From NCBI RefSeq assembly GCF_000276665.1, contig NW_004955402.1, positions 9,460,581 to 9,524,580 of the forward strand: a stretch of DNA of 64,000 nucleotides, read 5' to 3'. This document shows positions 21,343-32,440 of this stretch, piece after piece (within the stretch, counting starts at the first letter, position 1; every line of letters begins with the position of its first letter). A program made the translations under genes and the position numbers. The notes beneath the pieces are model-generated. The model saw nothing but the letters and a program-made list of their open reading frames with translations. It was not told the DNA's origin and did no database searches. The stretch is from Chinchilla lanigera. Its lineage: Eukaryota > Chordata > Mammalia > Rodentia > Chinchillidae.

Positions 21343-21711
21343 ACAAGTATTTGTGGTGTTTGAAGTCCTGCAAGGGAGAAAACAGAAAAAAAACTAGGAT
21401 AATGATAGTATCATTTGAAAAATACTAGGAATAGAAGATAACAGAGGACCCAGATCCTGCAGTTATTCTGAGGACAGAGAAGAGCCAAGGGAAACCCTGG
21501 GCTAAAGCCGTTCAGAGGGATGAGCTTGGGCGAGGGCGTTCAGGTGAAGTCAGCAGGCGGCACGTGGGAGCAAGGCCCTGGTGGAAGAGGCAGAAGAGGG
21601 ACATGAGTACTGTCCGTGAGCACCGAGCCCAGCGGCCCTGTGTGTGCTCCTTCAGTACCCGTGGATTCGACCGACTGTGGGTAGGAAATGTGTATGAGAA
21701 AAACCTGCTGC

Positions 21712-21848
21712 CAAGTCAGGGGCACATAACCCCAGCACTGAGGAGGCTGAGGCAGGACAATGGCCGTGAGTTTGAGGCCACCCTGAACTACATAGTCCAA
21801 GGTCAGCCTGGACTATGTAGCAAGACTCTGCCTCGGAAAAACAAAGCC
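21712..21848 (+). repeat. B1 SINE inside MER2
   Basis: CCCCAGCACTGAGGAGGCTG, GTGAGTTTGAGGCCACCCTG and a GCAAGACTCTGCCTCGGAAA tail. Confidence 0.85.
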
Positions 21849-21954
21849 CCCATCTGAACTGGCCCCATACAGACTTCTGTCATTTCCTAAACAATACAGT
21901 GGAACCTCTATTTACACGGCATTTACATTGTGTTAGGTGTTTGTTTTATTTTCT

Positions 21955-22101
21955 TATTTTTTGGAGACAGGTCTCACTCTCTAGCCCAGGCTGGCTTTGA
22001 ATTCACAATGTAGCTCAGGCTAGCCTTGAACTCTGAGTTCCTCTCCTGCCTCAGCCTCCTGAGTGCTGAGATCACAGGTGAGCACACTGCCTCTGGCTGT
22101 T
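21955..22101 (-). repeat. B1 SINE inside MER2
   Basis: TTTTTTGGAGACAGGTCTCA, CAGGCTGGCTTTGAATTCAC, CTAGCCTTGAACTCTGAGTT and TCCTGCCTCAGCCTCCTGAG. Confidence 0.88.
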
Positions 22102-22479
22102 GGGTGTTACAAGCCACCTAGAGGTGATATAAAGGCTACAGGAGGGTGCACACAGGTAAATGCAAATACTTCACTATTTATATGAGGGGCTCAGGCATCT
22201 GCAGGGTTTGTATCTGCCAGGGTCCTTCCCCGTGGGCACCGTGGGACAGCTGTCCCTAACTTCATGAGAAAGCAGAGGGGGCTGTGCAGCCCGGGAGGGA
22301 AACACCCACACCGCCTCTGGACCCCCCAGCAAGTTCCTGTCATCCGATGCTGTTTATGAGGCAACTAACAGGCCCCAGGTGCCCTGGAGGATTCGCAAGA
22401 GTAAATCACGGTCAGTTCTCAAGAACGGTACAGCCAAGTCAGGAGTCAGGGTGACTGCTGGAGCCGGTAGTAAATCGTC

Positions 22480-23420
22480 GAGGCAGCTTCTCCGTGCGGG
22501 CTGGCGGTGAGGAAGAGCCAAATGCGAGAAGTCAGGAGAGGAGAAGGAGCCGCCCGGGCGGCGCACAGGCAGAGGGAGGAGTGGGCCTGGGGCGCCCGCG
22601 GGACGGGAAGGAAAGAATCGGGGCGGCGAACCTCCTGCTGGGGTGTGGGTGTGGGGTTGGGGCCGGGCACCCCAGAAACCAGGCGGAGGGACTCGGCGGG
22701 GCCCCCCGAGACGGCAGGCCTCCTGCGTGTTTCAGGGCGCAGGGGCGCAGAGCGGGCGGATCACCGGAGAAGGAGCGGAGTGGGTGCGGAGCGCGCTGTC
22801 AAAGCTGTGCACGGTGGCTGCGCAGACGATGGACTGTGACACCCGGAATGAGGCGGCGGAGAGGCAGGACGCCGAAGCGAGCTGCTGCAGCCCGGCGCTG
22901 GCTCCCAGGAGAGCCGATGGCATCCGACCCTGGAGAGCCGGGTCAGAGGGAGCGGCCGGCCGAGGCCCCGGGACGCGCGTGCTGCGCGCCTGCCACGCCG
23001 TTCACGGCACTGACATGAGACTTTGCCCGAGTGTGACTTCCGGCCTCTTTAATTTTAGTAGCCCCACTACTTCGGTTTCGCTGATGATTGCTCAGTGTTT
23101 TCCGTGCGGCAGTCGGTAGCCAGGTGCAGACAGCAAGCGCTCTTGCGGATTTATTCTCTGCGCTGCCGGGGTCAAAGCCTGGGCCTTGCGCGTGCCCGGG
23201 GAGAGGCCCCCGCAGCCCCCCTCCAGCCTGCGGTCTACACCCCGCGGCTGTGCCAGGAAGCATGTATGGTCGAGGGGAAAACAGGATGACAACAAACCCA
23301 GCCTGCGGCAAAACACTGTAAAAGGAGCCCGGGGCGGAACTCCCAGTGTCCGCCGCTTTCCAGGGCAGATAGACCGGCGCCCGTGCAAGCGGTGAAAGGG
23401 CCAGAGGAGGGCCGCAGCAG
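22480..23420. promoter_or_regulatory. Intronic CpG-rich stretch (CpG-island-like)
   Basis: Dense CpG over about 0.9 kb (for example GGGGCGCCCGCGGGACGGGA near 22590, GGGACGCGCGTGCTGCGCGC near 22970, CACGCCGTTCACGGC near 22995), in contrast with CpG-poor flanks. Several frames stay open for 100-180 codons but show no recognisable protein. It could be an alternative promoter for COLEC12, a promoter of an unannotated RNA, or an orphan CpG island; nothing in the sequence decides. Confidence 0.5.
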
Positions 23421-23575
23421 CGGGATGGCAGAAGCAGGGGGACGGTCTCGGTGGGAGTGTGGGCATGGCCTGCCACCCGCTCCCCCACGCGCCTTTACCT
23501 CCCCTTCACCCGGGTAAAGGCCTGATCCCTGCGTTGTTGCCAGGGAGGCCTGACGCCTGAGGTGTTGCACTTCCT

Positions 23576-23735
23576 GTATTTTTTTCTTCTTCTTTTTCTG
23601 AGGCACACCCTTGCTCTGTGATTCAGGTTGGCCTTGAACTCACTCTGTAGCCCACGTGCTGAAGGCCTGGAACTGAGGGCAATCCTCCTGCCTCAGCCTC
23701 CCTAGGGCTGGGATGGCAGGCCTCCCCGGGTAGGG
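23576..23735 (-). repeat. B1 SINE
   Basis: TTTTTTTCTTCTTCTTTTTC tail, TTGGCCTTGAACTCACTCTG, AATCCTCCTGCCTCAGCCTC and GGGCTGGGATGGCAGGC. Confidence 0.85.
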
Positions 23736-24061
23736 AGAAATTAAACTGGAGCTGACTTCCTCTGACCTTTTCAAGTAAAGAAACATACAGGCTTCAACAA
23801 GTGAACCGTGGTCTGTGTTGGTAGAACGCTCACACACCGATTTCCACTGGTCACACTCGCAGCCGCGGGACAGAGTGAGAAGCGCGTGGTGCTGGGCGGA
23901 AGTCCTCCTCCGCTACTTCAGGACAGCCTTTCAGAGAGGCGTGGCCATCACACACTTCACTCAAAGTATTCCGTGGCTTTCAGTATTGAGGCTGGTGCAG
24001 CCGCCACCGAGATCAGCTTGGGACACTTTCATCGCTCCTGAAAGAAACTTTGCACCAGGTA

Positions 24062-24760
24062 GCTGTGCCCCTTCCCTCCAGCGCCTGTCACCCCTCATCC
24101 TTGGTGACCACATGGCTCCTCATAAGGGATTTGTCTGTTGTGGCTATTTCACAGAAATGCAGTTTTACACTNNNNNNNNNNNNNNNNNNNNNNNNNNNNN
24201 NNNNNNNNNNNNNNNNNNNNNNNNNNNNNNNNNNNNNNNNNNNNNNNNNNNNNNNNNNNNNNNNNNNNNNNNNNNNNNNNNNNNNNNNNNNNNNNNNNNN
24301 NNNNNNNNNNNNNNNNNNNNNNNNNNNNNNNNNNNNNNNNNNNNNNNNNNNNNNNNNNNNNNNNNNNNNNNNNNNNNNNNNNNNNNNNNNNNNNNNNNNN
24401 NNNNNNNNNNNNNNNNNNNNNNNNNNNNNNNNNNNNNNNNNNNNNNNNNNNNNNNNNNNNNNNNNNNNNNNNNNNNNNNNNNNNNNNNNNNNNNNNNNNN
24501 NNNNNNNNNNNNTTTTTTCCTCCGTGGGATATGCTAAATTTCATTTATCTGCTGTTTAGCTGGAAGGCGTTTGCATTGTTTCCCTTTCTAGGGTATGGGG
24601 AACGGTGCCACGCGAAGGCTCAGGCGTGTTTTCCTGTGGATGTGGGTTTTCATTTCTCTTCCACCTCGGAGTGGAATTGCTGAGTTATATGTTTAATCTT
24701 CTGAGGGAATGCCAGACTATATTCCAGCATTATTAAGTACTGTGGTCCCATTCCTTTACC
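24062..24760 (-). repeat. Old L1 3' region spanning an assembly gap
   Basis: Left of the gap, CTGTCACCCCTCATCCTTGG and TGGCTATTTCACAGAAATGC; right of it, GATATGCTAAATTTCATTTA, AGTGGAATTGCTGAGTTATA and TTCTGAGGGAATGCCAGACT. These fit the antisense L1 ORF2-end/3' UTR. The middle is unknown because of the N run. Confidence 0.55.
24172..24512. other. Assembly gap (341 N)
   Basis: Unbroken run of N; the true length may differ. It ends in a T-run at 24513, so a SINE or homopolymer probably caused the break. Confidence 1.
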
Positions 24761-24977
24761 TAAAAAGGGGAGGAAAAAAAAACTCCTTGAGTTCTTTAGC
24801 TATAGTAGGTTCTGATGCACACTAGCTAAAAAGACTTAGGGTGGAAATGACCTGAGAGTGGCCTTAGGTGCAGTGTTACTGATTTACATCACAGTATCTA
24901 TACCTTCCAATACTCTTCCATTGCTGCCCTGTGGAAAAGAAGGCCTGGTTAACATTCGTTTTTGGCAGGGGCGGAAA

Positions 24978-25096
24978 CACTTGAAGACAAAGTCTTGCCA
25001 AGTAAAGTTCAGGCTGGCCTTGAACTCAGAAGTCACAGCAGTCCTGCCTCAGCCTCCGAAGTGCTGGGAGTACAGATGTGTCCCACCATGCCCAGC
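24978..25096 (-). repeat. B1 SINE, old
   Basis: AAGACAAAGTCTTGCCAAGT, CAGGCTGGCCTTGAACTCAG and GTGTCCCACCATGCCCAGCT. Confidence 0.85.
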
Positions 25097-25099
25097 TGT

Positions 25100-25560
25100 G
25101 CTTAACATTTTATCTTCCTCCTTTCCCTGAGCTGGCTCAGGGAAGCTGGTGCTCTGCCTGACCTTGCTGGCATGGTTGCCTGCTACAAACTGCATGTGAC
25201 CACTGGGCCCTTGGAAGTGTGTTCACATTGACATATGTCATGGGTCTCAGGTTCACCCTGGATTTGGAAGACTTTTGCTACGCAGTAAAGAATCTGAAAT
25301 CTCGCATAGTAATTTTTATATCAATTACATGTTGAGATGGTAATATGTGATGTCGAGTGGGTGAAATAGAGTATATAAAAACAATGTTCACTTGTTTCTT
25401 GTTATGTTTTTAGTGTGGCTACTGGAAAAAAATGTAAATTAAGCCTGTGGTTTAAGTGACTTACCTATTTGTGCTGTTATCTGTGCTTTTCAAGTCTTGG
25501 TTTTTAAATTACTGGAAGAGAAAAACAATCTAAATATCCTTTGGTAAACGTAGAGGATTA
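25100..25560. other. Unique intronic sequence
   Basis: AT-rich, no exon or repeat recognised. Confidence 0.45.
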
Positions 25561-25569
25561 TTAGCAATT

Positions 25570-25659
25570 AAAAATAATTTGTTTTTGGACTGGGAATTGA
25601 ACTCACGACCTCACACTTGCCAGGCAGGCGCTGTGCTGCTGAGCTATATTCCCGGCCCC
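25570..25659 (-). repeat. ID SINE with target-site duplication
   Basis: GGGAATTGAACTCACGACCT, CACACTTGCCAGGCAGGCGC and GAGCTATATTCCCGGCCCC. Flanked by TAGCAATT at 25562-25569 and 25660-25667. Confidence 0.9.
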
Positions 25660-25669
25660 TAGCAATTTT

Positions 25670-26605
25670 TTAAAAAAAAATTACTGAGCGAAGATTGGAA
25701 ATCTGTTTACCCCTCAGATGGGATGGGTCAAGGGAATGCGAGTCAGCGCTTAACTCAAGAGCCTCGTGTGCCCCCGCCAGCCTTTGGTGGAAGGTAATTC
25801 ATCATCTGCCGAGCAGAAGGTCTCCAGATGGGACTCTGTCCTTGAGCATATCCGAGCCATGCACTGTGACGATTGGGTGCGAACTTCCTCCAGTATCCTC
25901 TGTGCTTGACAAGGCTGGCCCCGAGCTAACCCCCCATCTCCGAGCCATCAGGCAGGTCCATCAAGAAAGTGGACCTAGGAGACACGGGAAGAAAGGAACT
26001 TGGCAAACTACTGGGGTGACGCTGGGGAGGCTGGCCGCGGGGTCGTCCTCCAGCTAATGTGGGAATGCTGCTCATCGCAGGGAGACCTGGCCCTGGGCTG
26101 CCTGCCTGCTCTTCTCTTGAGGGTCAGTACTCAAAGTGTCAGGAGAGCTGTACGGAAGGTGTGCTGCTCTTGGCAGCAGTCTTTTGTGAAACTTGTTATG
26201 AGCTGGCGTTTTTAACCTCAGCTATCTGGACGTGAGGTTACCACTGGTGGTTTTTTTTTTTGATTCAAAACAGAGAACAGACCTGTATTTTGGCAACATC
26301 CCCAGGTAACATAATTTAGCTTGACGCAAGGCCTTAAGACAGATAAATTCCTGAATTTTGTTCCATTGGAAAGAAAACTTCTTACTCCTTGGCTGAAGCT
26401 TTTTCACTGATGTGTAAAATGAAACGTGGGGTAGGGAGAAGGATTCAAAAGGTGAGACAAGTCCATAAAAGCAGGGGGTATAGTAAACGGAGAATCTGAG
26501 TCTCTCTCAAGTGGCCCATTCCAAGGGACTGTGGGAGGACTGCGGGAGGAGAACAAAAATAGGTACGAGACCACCAGAATTTTATTCCTGGATGACAGCA
26601 GAGGG
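25670..26605. other. Unique intronic sequence
   Basis: A 120-codon plus-strand frame at 25695-26057 has no recognisable domain or signal; treated as chance. No repeat seen. Confidence 0.45.
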
Positions 26606-26607
26606 AT

Positions 26608-26634
26608 TCTTCTTTCTTTTCTTTTCTTTTCTTT

Positions 26635-26674
<40 letters not shown>
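26608..26674. repeat. (CTTT)n microsatellite
   Basis: TTTCTTTTC units becoming pure TTTC repeats; the A-tail side of the minus-strand B1 that follows. Confidence 0.95.
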
Positions 26675-26823
26675 AAAATATTTTTCAGACAGGGTCTCAC
26701 TATGAAGTTCAGGCTGGCCTTGAACTCACTTTGTAGCCTAGGCTGGCCTCGAACTTGCAACGATCCTGCTCCCTCAGCCTCCCGAGTTCTGGGATTACAG
26801 GCGTGCGTCACCACACCTGGCTC
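26675..26823 (-). repeat. B1 SINE (quasi-dimeric)
   Basis: CAGACAGGGTCTCACTATGA, both half-repeats (GGCTGGCCTTGAACTCACTT and GGCTGGCCTCGAACTTGCAA), and GGCGTGCGTCACCACACCTG. Confidence 0.93.
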
Positions 26824-26839
26824 TTCCACGTGCATTTAA

Positions 26840-27430
26840 GTGACATCTTTTGTCCCTCCCCCCAAAAGAGTCTTCTTGTTTTATTGGTGATGCATACTTG
26901 AGCTCAAAGCCCAATCAAAATAACTCTGTGTTTTCTTTTCTCTTGATGAATGCAGTGAAGAATTTGGTGGGCTAATCAGTCGGTCATCACTCCCACTTAC
27001 CCCCGTTAAAGAAAGAACCTCAGGACGGTTCCCTGGGAAGTCCTAAGAGCTCATTATGGTTGACTGAAAAACAGGATAATTAAGAGAGAGACAGCAATCT
27101 GATAAAATAATATGTGCCTTGAGCACATGGGGTTGTTGGATTTCCAGACTGATTTCAGGCCCAGCCTCCTGAGCAGTAACCCTCCTTTGAGGAGGTCCTT
27201 AACCATCCCTTTTCCTTCTCTCCTCTCCTCCTGCCTCAGTCCTAAGAGAACTGTATCTGGCCCTGCCTCTACTTCTGCTGCAGAAGCTTCTGGAAGGTGA
27301 AGGGTCAGAGACAGAAGTGTCCCAGCATTCCCTAGGTGTGCAGAGAAGGCTGCTGTCAGGTTTCCTGACAGATTCTTGGCCTTAGAGGAGTTGTAAGGTA
27401 GAGATATTGTAGCAAAACACTCCTTCTGGT
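26840..27430. other. Unique intronic sequence
   Basis: No exon or repeat recognised. Holds the left arm of the 22-nt perfect inverted repeat (27289-27310). Confidence 0.45.
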
Positions 27431-27560
27431 AGTCTGCTTTTGTTAGAGTATAAAGTACCGGAGGCTGGGCAACTTTATAGAGAGAAGATGTTTATTTTGG
27501 TTCACAGTTCCTGAGGTCCAAGGCCTCTGACCCTTCACCTTCCAGACAGGTGTCTCTCCA
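27431..27560 (-). repeat. MaLR LTR fragment
   Basis: CCGGAGGCTGGGCAACTTTA, GATGTTTATTTTGGTTCACA and CTGAGGTCCAAGGCC match the antisense 3' end of the MaLR LTR also seen at 34972-35351. Broken at its right side by the CTTT tract. Confidence 0.7.
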
Positions 27561-27597
27561 GACCTACAGCAGATTGACAGGCCGTAGCATCTTTTTC

Positions 27598-27603
27598 GTT
27601 TTT

Positions 27604-27667
<64 letters not shown>

Positions 27668-27690
27668 TTTCTTTTTTTCTTTCTTTCTAG
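27598..27690. repeat. (CTTT)n microsatellite
   Basis: About 22 TTTC units, the tail side of the B1 fragment that follows. Confidence 0.95.
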
Positions 27691-27780
27691 ACAAGGTCTT
27701 GCTATGCCTTGAACTTGTGATCCTCCTGCTTCAACCTCCGCTGTGTTATAACTATAGGCTTAAGCTACCATGCCCAGCTA
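27691..27780 (-). repeat. B1 SINE fragment, old
   Basis: AGACAAGGTCTTGCTATGCC, TCCTCCTGCTTCAACCTCCG and AGCTACCATGCCCAGCTA. Confidence 0.8.
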
Positions 27781-28129
27781 TCCTTCACATTTTAAAACAA
27801 AGAGAGTCCCGCTGCCTGTGCCTGAGAGCCATCCTGTCCCAAATCAGCCCAGAATCTCCGGAGGATCTGGGCAGTTCGTGTCTCCACCAGTTAGCTAGGC
27901 AGCAGGAAAGGTCCTCTGAGTGTGTGCTGTAGAATGAGACTCCCCCCAGGGTGGTGGGGGAGCAGAGAGTGCTTCATTGGAGAGAGAGGTGTTGGAGAGT
28001 GATCAGACAGGGAGAGCCTGTGACTAAGTCCTTCCAGGCGGAAGTTGAGACAGAGGAGGTCCAAGATCAGGAAGGCCTTTTACTGGGTGGCCCTGTCCAG
28101 CAGTGGGAAAGGCTGCCTGGTGAAGTCTA

Positions 28130-28268
28130 CTTTTTCTTTGTTTTTTTGTTTTGTTTTATTTTGGACAGGGTCTGTCTATGTAGTTCAGCCTGACCTTGAA
28201 CTTTTGGCAATCCTCCTGCCTCAGCCTCCCAAGTGCTGGGATTCCAGGCAAGTGCTGCCATGCTAGTC
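28130..28268 (-). repeat. B1 SINE
   Basis: T/G tail, GACAGGGTCTGTCTATGTAG, TCCTCCTGCCTCAGCCTCCC and GTGCTGGGATTCCAGGCAAG. Confidence 0.9.
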
Positions 28269-28269
28269 T

Positions 28270-30590
28270 TTATCAGCTCCCAGGGCCCCGCTGTTGTGAC
28301 TCACAGGAGCTGTGCGCTGCCTGAAGCAGTGGTGGCTGGCGCCTGTGGCCAGAGGAGAGGGTGGCCCCGTCATTCCAGCCCGCTGCTGCCCTCCCTCCTG
28401 AGCCACCCCCTCGCATCTTCAGTCACGGGGTGGTCAGCAGCTCCGGCAGGGAAAGGAGACCTGCGGCAATGGCCAGAAACTCGTGCTTGCTCACACCCGA
28501 GCCTTAACTCAGTAGCGGTTGAAATGATCGTAGCTTGCTTGACACAGGAAATAAAAACACATCCTCGCTGAGCTGTTCCAAGGGTATGCTCAGAAATTAG
28601 CGATAGAGTCTCGGGTCCTCTGAGAACATTCTGAAGAATGACTCATTTTGTACCAAAACAGAACAGTAAACTAACTGCACACAGGTCACCAGCGAGCCGA
28701 GCAGCCGCCTCCTTCCAGCTTTTGGGCTTGAGGTTTCTCTAGCACTCACCGTCCTGCTGCCTGAGCCTTCTGGCAGGGCGCCGTGGGTCCCTCTGCCGCA
28801 GAGGGAGCGCAGCGGCTCTGGGGAGCCACAGCTTCATGCAGAACTGGACATATTTATGTAACTCAGTCAGAAGAATTTTGAAAGTATGAATTTCCAATCT
28901 GCAAACTTACTGTGAGTTTTGAAAAACTCCCTATATGCTGCCAGGAAGATATGCCAGCCCTTCATCAGGAGCTCCAGGCAGTCCCGCATCCAGTTTTTAT
29001 TGGCAGCGATGTTGAAAAATGCTGAATGAACGAGGCTTGTTTTCATTCTGCGCCTCCTCTTGGAGGAGCCGGCTGGGGTGGCCGGCAGCTCTAGAGACCG
29101 ACTCGCAAGATCTGCACGGCAGAGTGTGGACTGTTCCCCTCACACCTTCCTCTAAGCAAACACACACCAGGCTTCCCGAGCACGTTTCCCCGCTGTTTTG
29201 CAAAGCCCCTCAAACCTTGTCACCACTTTGAACATCCCCCCTCTTAATTTGTGAGATAAGGAACTCGAATCACCCCACTTCGGGTCCACCGTCTGATTGT
29301 GTTTGCCCTGCTAACTACGGTGCGCGCATTTATTGGCCCGAGCATGTGACACGGACATTCTTGAAGGCAGGCTTAAAAACATCTGCAGCCTAGAAATCAG
29401 CAGCGTTCCCCAGGGAGGGTGTTAGCCCCACAGTGTGCTGATCTGTTTCCTGTCTTTGTTATGATTTCTGCGCTGTAACTGAATATCCTTCAGTGCTCCG
29501 GCAAGCGGGCACTACGCGCAGCTGTGTCAGCAGGCCAAGGGCTGTTGGCGCGGGGGCTCCGCTCCGTTTACACAGCCAGCCTCCGTAATCCCGGGCAGGC
29601 CTATTCATTTAGAGGCTAAGCCGCTCCTGTTGCCGAGCAGCGGGCCTCACTGTGCAGTCCCAGCCGTTACATGTAATCTAATTAAGACTAATTACCAGGA
29701 AGAGCAGTTACCTAGCTGCGCTGGCCTTTGCCAAGGAAAAAGCTCACGGGAAAAGGAACGAGCCACCGTCCTAAGAAAACGCTTATGAAAATGCTGCCCA
29801 AAAGGCCATAGAATATATGACCTTGAACCGAGAAGCAGAGGGGCTGAGCCCTTGACCCTGAGGAGGGGAGAGCGGGCTCAGGTCACGCCTGCACAGCTCC
29901 TCCTTTCCACCCGTATTTCAGTTTTGCTTTTGGGACACAAAGCTGGCCTTGCCGTTCTGCAGCCGTCAGGTCTGTGGCCTCCCCTGACTCAGTAGTGAGA
30001 GGGGAGAAGTTCCCGCTGTCCCTGGTCCGCAGCTGAGCAAGCTGCTCCTTGCTGGAGGAGAAACCACGCTTTTTGGAAACCTTGTAGAGTGCATGGTTTC
30101 TTCTCAAAATACAACATCAGTTGCCAGCGGGTTTCCAGTAAGCTTTGAGAGTGTTTAACCGAAGTGGGTTGGTGATCTTCTTGCATGAGGTGTGACGAGA
30201 CTGCGGCGATGCCCGGAGAACAGGCTGTCGGTAACTCAGAAGCCCTGCTGGCCTGGTGTGGAGGCAGAGCCCGGCCAACCGCGCGTTCCCCGGAGGATGC
30301 TTCCGGGCAGGCCGCCTCTCCCTGTGCTGAGCGGTTCCTCTGTGTGGGCCGCTTTATGAGCACAGGTCGAGTCCTGGACTCCCTCAGTGAGTCCGAACTG
30401 CCAGTGCTTCCTGGCGTGTAACCCAGTGAGGGGTTTGGGGCTTGGGGTTTGTACGAGGTCATGGAACTGAGTGGAGTGCAGGATGGAAGTCGAGGGTGTG
30501 TTATATCCTTTAGACTTCAAGGCAGCACAATGCCAGAAACTATTTTCGGTCTTCATTGAGAACTTGGGCTGGACACAAGCGTCTTGTGCC
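28270..30590. other. Long repeat-free intronic block, possible conserved non-coding segment inside
   Basis: Over 2 kb without a recognisable SINE, LTR or L1, unusual for this window. The part at 29560-29770 is rich in homeodomain-type sites (CTAATTAAG at 29678-29686, CTAATTACC at 29688-29696). The frames open at 29883-30462 show no domain and lack splice context. Confidence 0.45.
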
Positions 30591-30596
30591 TGCTGG

Positions 30597-30694
30597 GTTT
30601 TTTTGTTTTGTTTTGTTTTCTGGTACTGGGAATGGAACTCACGATCTTGCGCTTGCCAGGCAGGCGCTGTGCCGCTGAGCTAAATCCCCAGCCA
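30597..30694 (-). repeat. ID SINE
   Basis: TTTTGTTTTGTTTTCTGGTA, CGCTTGCCAGGCAGGCGCTG and CTGAGCTAAATCCCCAGCC. Confidence 0.92.
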
Positions 30695-31299
30695 CCTGTT
30701 GGATTTTCACGCCTGCCTCCCCAAGACAGAGCAGATGTGGGTGTCAGATGCTTTTCCTCAATTCTGTGCAGGTTGAATGCCGAAACAGTGAAATGCTCCA
30801 TATAATGAATTGCAAGGCTGTCCTAAGCCCACCAGCCTCGAGCTTCGTGCTTTGTGATCCCACCTGAGGGCTGACGGGTGGTCTGATTTCATACCCTGGC
30901 TGGGCCGTGCTGGATGCACTTGAGTATTGTGTCATTTAAAATATGACATGCTATTCTTACAACGCTGTAGTGTCACTGTGCCTTTCGTTTCTGTTTATCG
31001 TCCAGTGCAGCGCGCCGTCCAGCTCTGTGGTGGCCATGGAATAGGAAATGGCCGTTTTCAGCATGGTTTCTGTCCGGCTCACAGCCGCGCCTCAAGGGCG
31101 ATGGGTGGTCTTGTGATTAGGAAAGGTGGTCTGGCCCTACTGGTAAGAGGATAGGAATGCTCAGGATAGCAGTGAAGTCGGGGACATTAGCGATCTTCAA
31201 GTGTGATTCCAGCCAGAATATGTCTTTCATCTCTTTGAAAATAGAACTCAAATTCTGTTGATAGGAAGCCCTTTCTAGCTAATCTCCAGGGCTCAGCAT

Positions 31300-32185
31300 T
31301 TAATTGTTTGCATATTTATTGAATAACTGTAATACGTCAGCCTACTTTAGGCTCTGAGAATACAGTGAACAAGATAGAAAGTATCTGCAGTTGCAGCAGA
31401 TGGGGAAGCGGAGAACGAACTAATTTTAAACAGAACGTAATTCAGGCGCTGCAGTAGAGCGGAAGGGAGAGCGAGGGACGCGGTGACGAAATGGGAAGGG
31501 CTGGACTCCGCGGAGGCTGGTGGCGCACGGGGAGGGCCCAGGAGGCCGGAAAGCCTTTGTAGGACTCAAGAAGAATCCCGCAGAGGGGTCGGACCTATGT
31601 TTCATCCTGGAGCTTTCTTGGCTTCTCCAAGGACAGAGGCAGCGGGTGTGGAGGTGGGAAGGGGGTGTGGGAATGAAGAGACGTTAGACAAGGTGAGAGG
31701 CCGTGACCAGAAGAACCCTGGGAGGACGAGAAGAGAGGTGGGGTGCGGCTCAGAGGCAGAGCTGAGCGGCCTACTGATACCGCATAAAGCAAGGAGCGCG
31801 GATTCCAGGATGACTTTCAGGGGCTCGGTCTTAGCGTCCTGGTGAGCAGGGGTATACTTACTGGCCTTGTGAAGTCTAAGGAAGGAATAGACCTGAGATT
31901 TTGCTTTAGACATGTCAAGCTTGAGCCCCTTCCTTTTTTTTTTTTTTTTTTTTGTCTTTTTGAGGCAGGGTCTCGCTATGCAGTTCAGGCTGGCCTTGCT
32001 CACTTTGTAGCCCAGGCTGGTCTCGAACTCACAACGATCCTCCTGCCTCAGCCTCCCGAGTGCTAGGATTGCAGGCATGCACCACCACGCCCAGCCTCTG
32101 CCAGAATCCTTGAGATGTTCATTGGAGGTGGTGATGATAGCAAGGAGGAAGAGGATACTAAAGAGAAGGTCCTGGAAGCAGGAAC
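31300..32185 (+). repeat. Ancient mammalian repeat (L2-like 3' region), interrupted by a B1
   Basis: Starts with a CATATTTATTGAATAACTGT end, CTCTGAGAATACAGTGAACA, later GAGAGGCCGTGACCAGAAGA and TTTAGACATGTCAAGCTTGA, then continues after the B1 at 31935-32094 with TGTTCATTGGAGGTGG. The order of motifs matches an old dispersed mammalian repeat of L2 type; the exact name is uncertain. Confidence 0.45.
31935..32094 (-). repeat. B1 SINE (quasi-dimeric)
   Basis: T-run, GTCTTTTTGAGGCAGGGTCT, CAGGCTGGTCTCGAACTCAC and GCATGCACCACCACGCCCAG. Confidence 0.94.
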
Positions 32186-32189
32186 CCAA

Positions 32190-32440
32190 GGAATAAAAAT
32201 GATAATGATAGCAAGGGCGGCCATTCAGTGAGCGCGCACGGTGTGGCAGGCACCGTGTTATACCCTACGTGCCCGAGCTCAGTTCTTACTGTAAGGAAGG
32301 GTCTGAAGTGCGTAATCCTTATGATCAGTGAGGAAACTGAACCTTAAAGAGCGCTGTAAGTTGCCCAAAGTTACAGGCCAGCAGGTGGCAGAAATTTGAA
32401 ACCAAGCCTGTCTGACGTTCTTCACCTAAATCATGTGTAT
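32190..32440 (+). repeat. MIR SINE
   Basis: GTGTGGCAGGCACCGTGTTA, GATCAGTGAGGAAACTGAAC, GTAAGTTGCCCAAAGTTACA, CAGCAGGTGGCAGAAATTTG and ACCAAGCCTGTCTGACG follow the MIR consensus nearly end to end. Confidence 0.88.

Larger units (their letters stand above)
21640..22240 (+). mobile_element. MER2 (Tigger-type) DNA transposon relic, interrupted by two B1s
   Basis: Pieces resemble MER2 in order: AGTACCCGTGGATTCGACCG at the left, TTTCCTAAACAATACAGTGG and TTTACATTGTGTTAGGTGTT in the middle, then GGGGCTCAGGCATCTGCAGG. B1 copies at 21712-21848 and 21955-22101 split it. No transposase is encoded; MER2 is non-autonomous. Confidence 0.7.

Noticed and set aside
22494..23606. Several overlapping 100-180 codon frames in the CpG-rich stretch
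   Set aside because: Typical of CpG-rich DNA. No recognisable domain and no clear exon structure; the region is kept only as a possible regulatory island.
27443..27694. Lys-Glu-Arg repeat protein
   Set aside because: Translation of a CTTT microsatellite.
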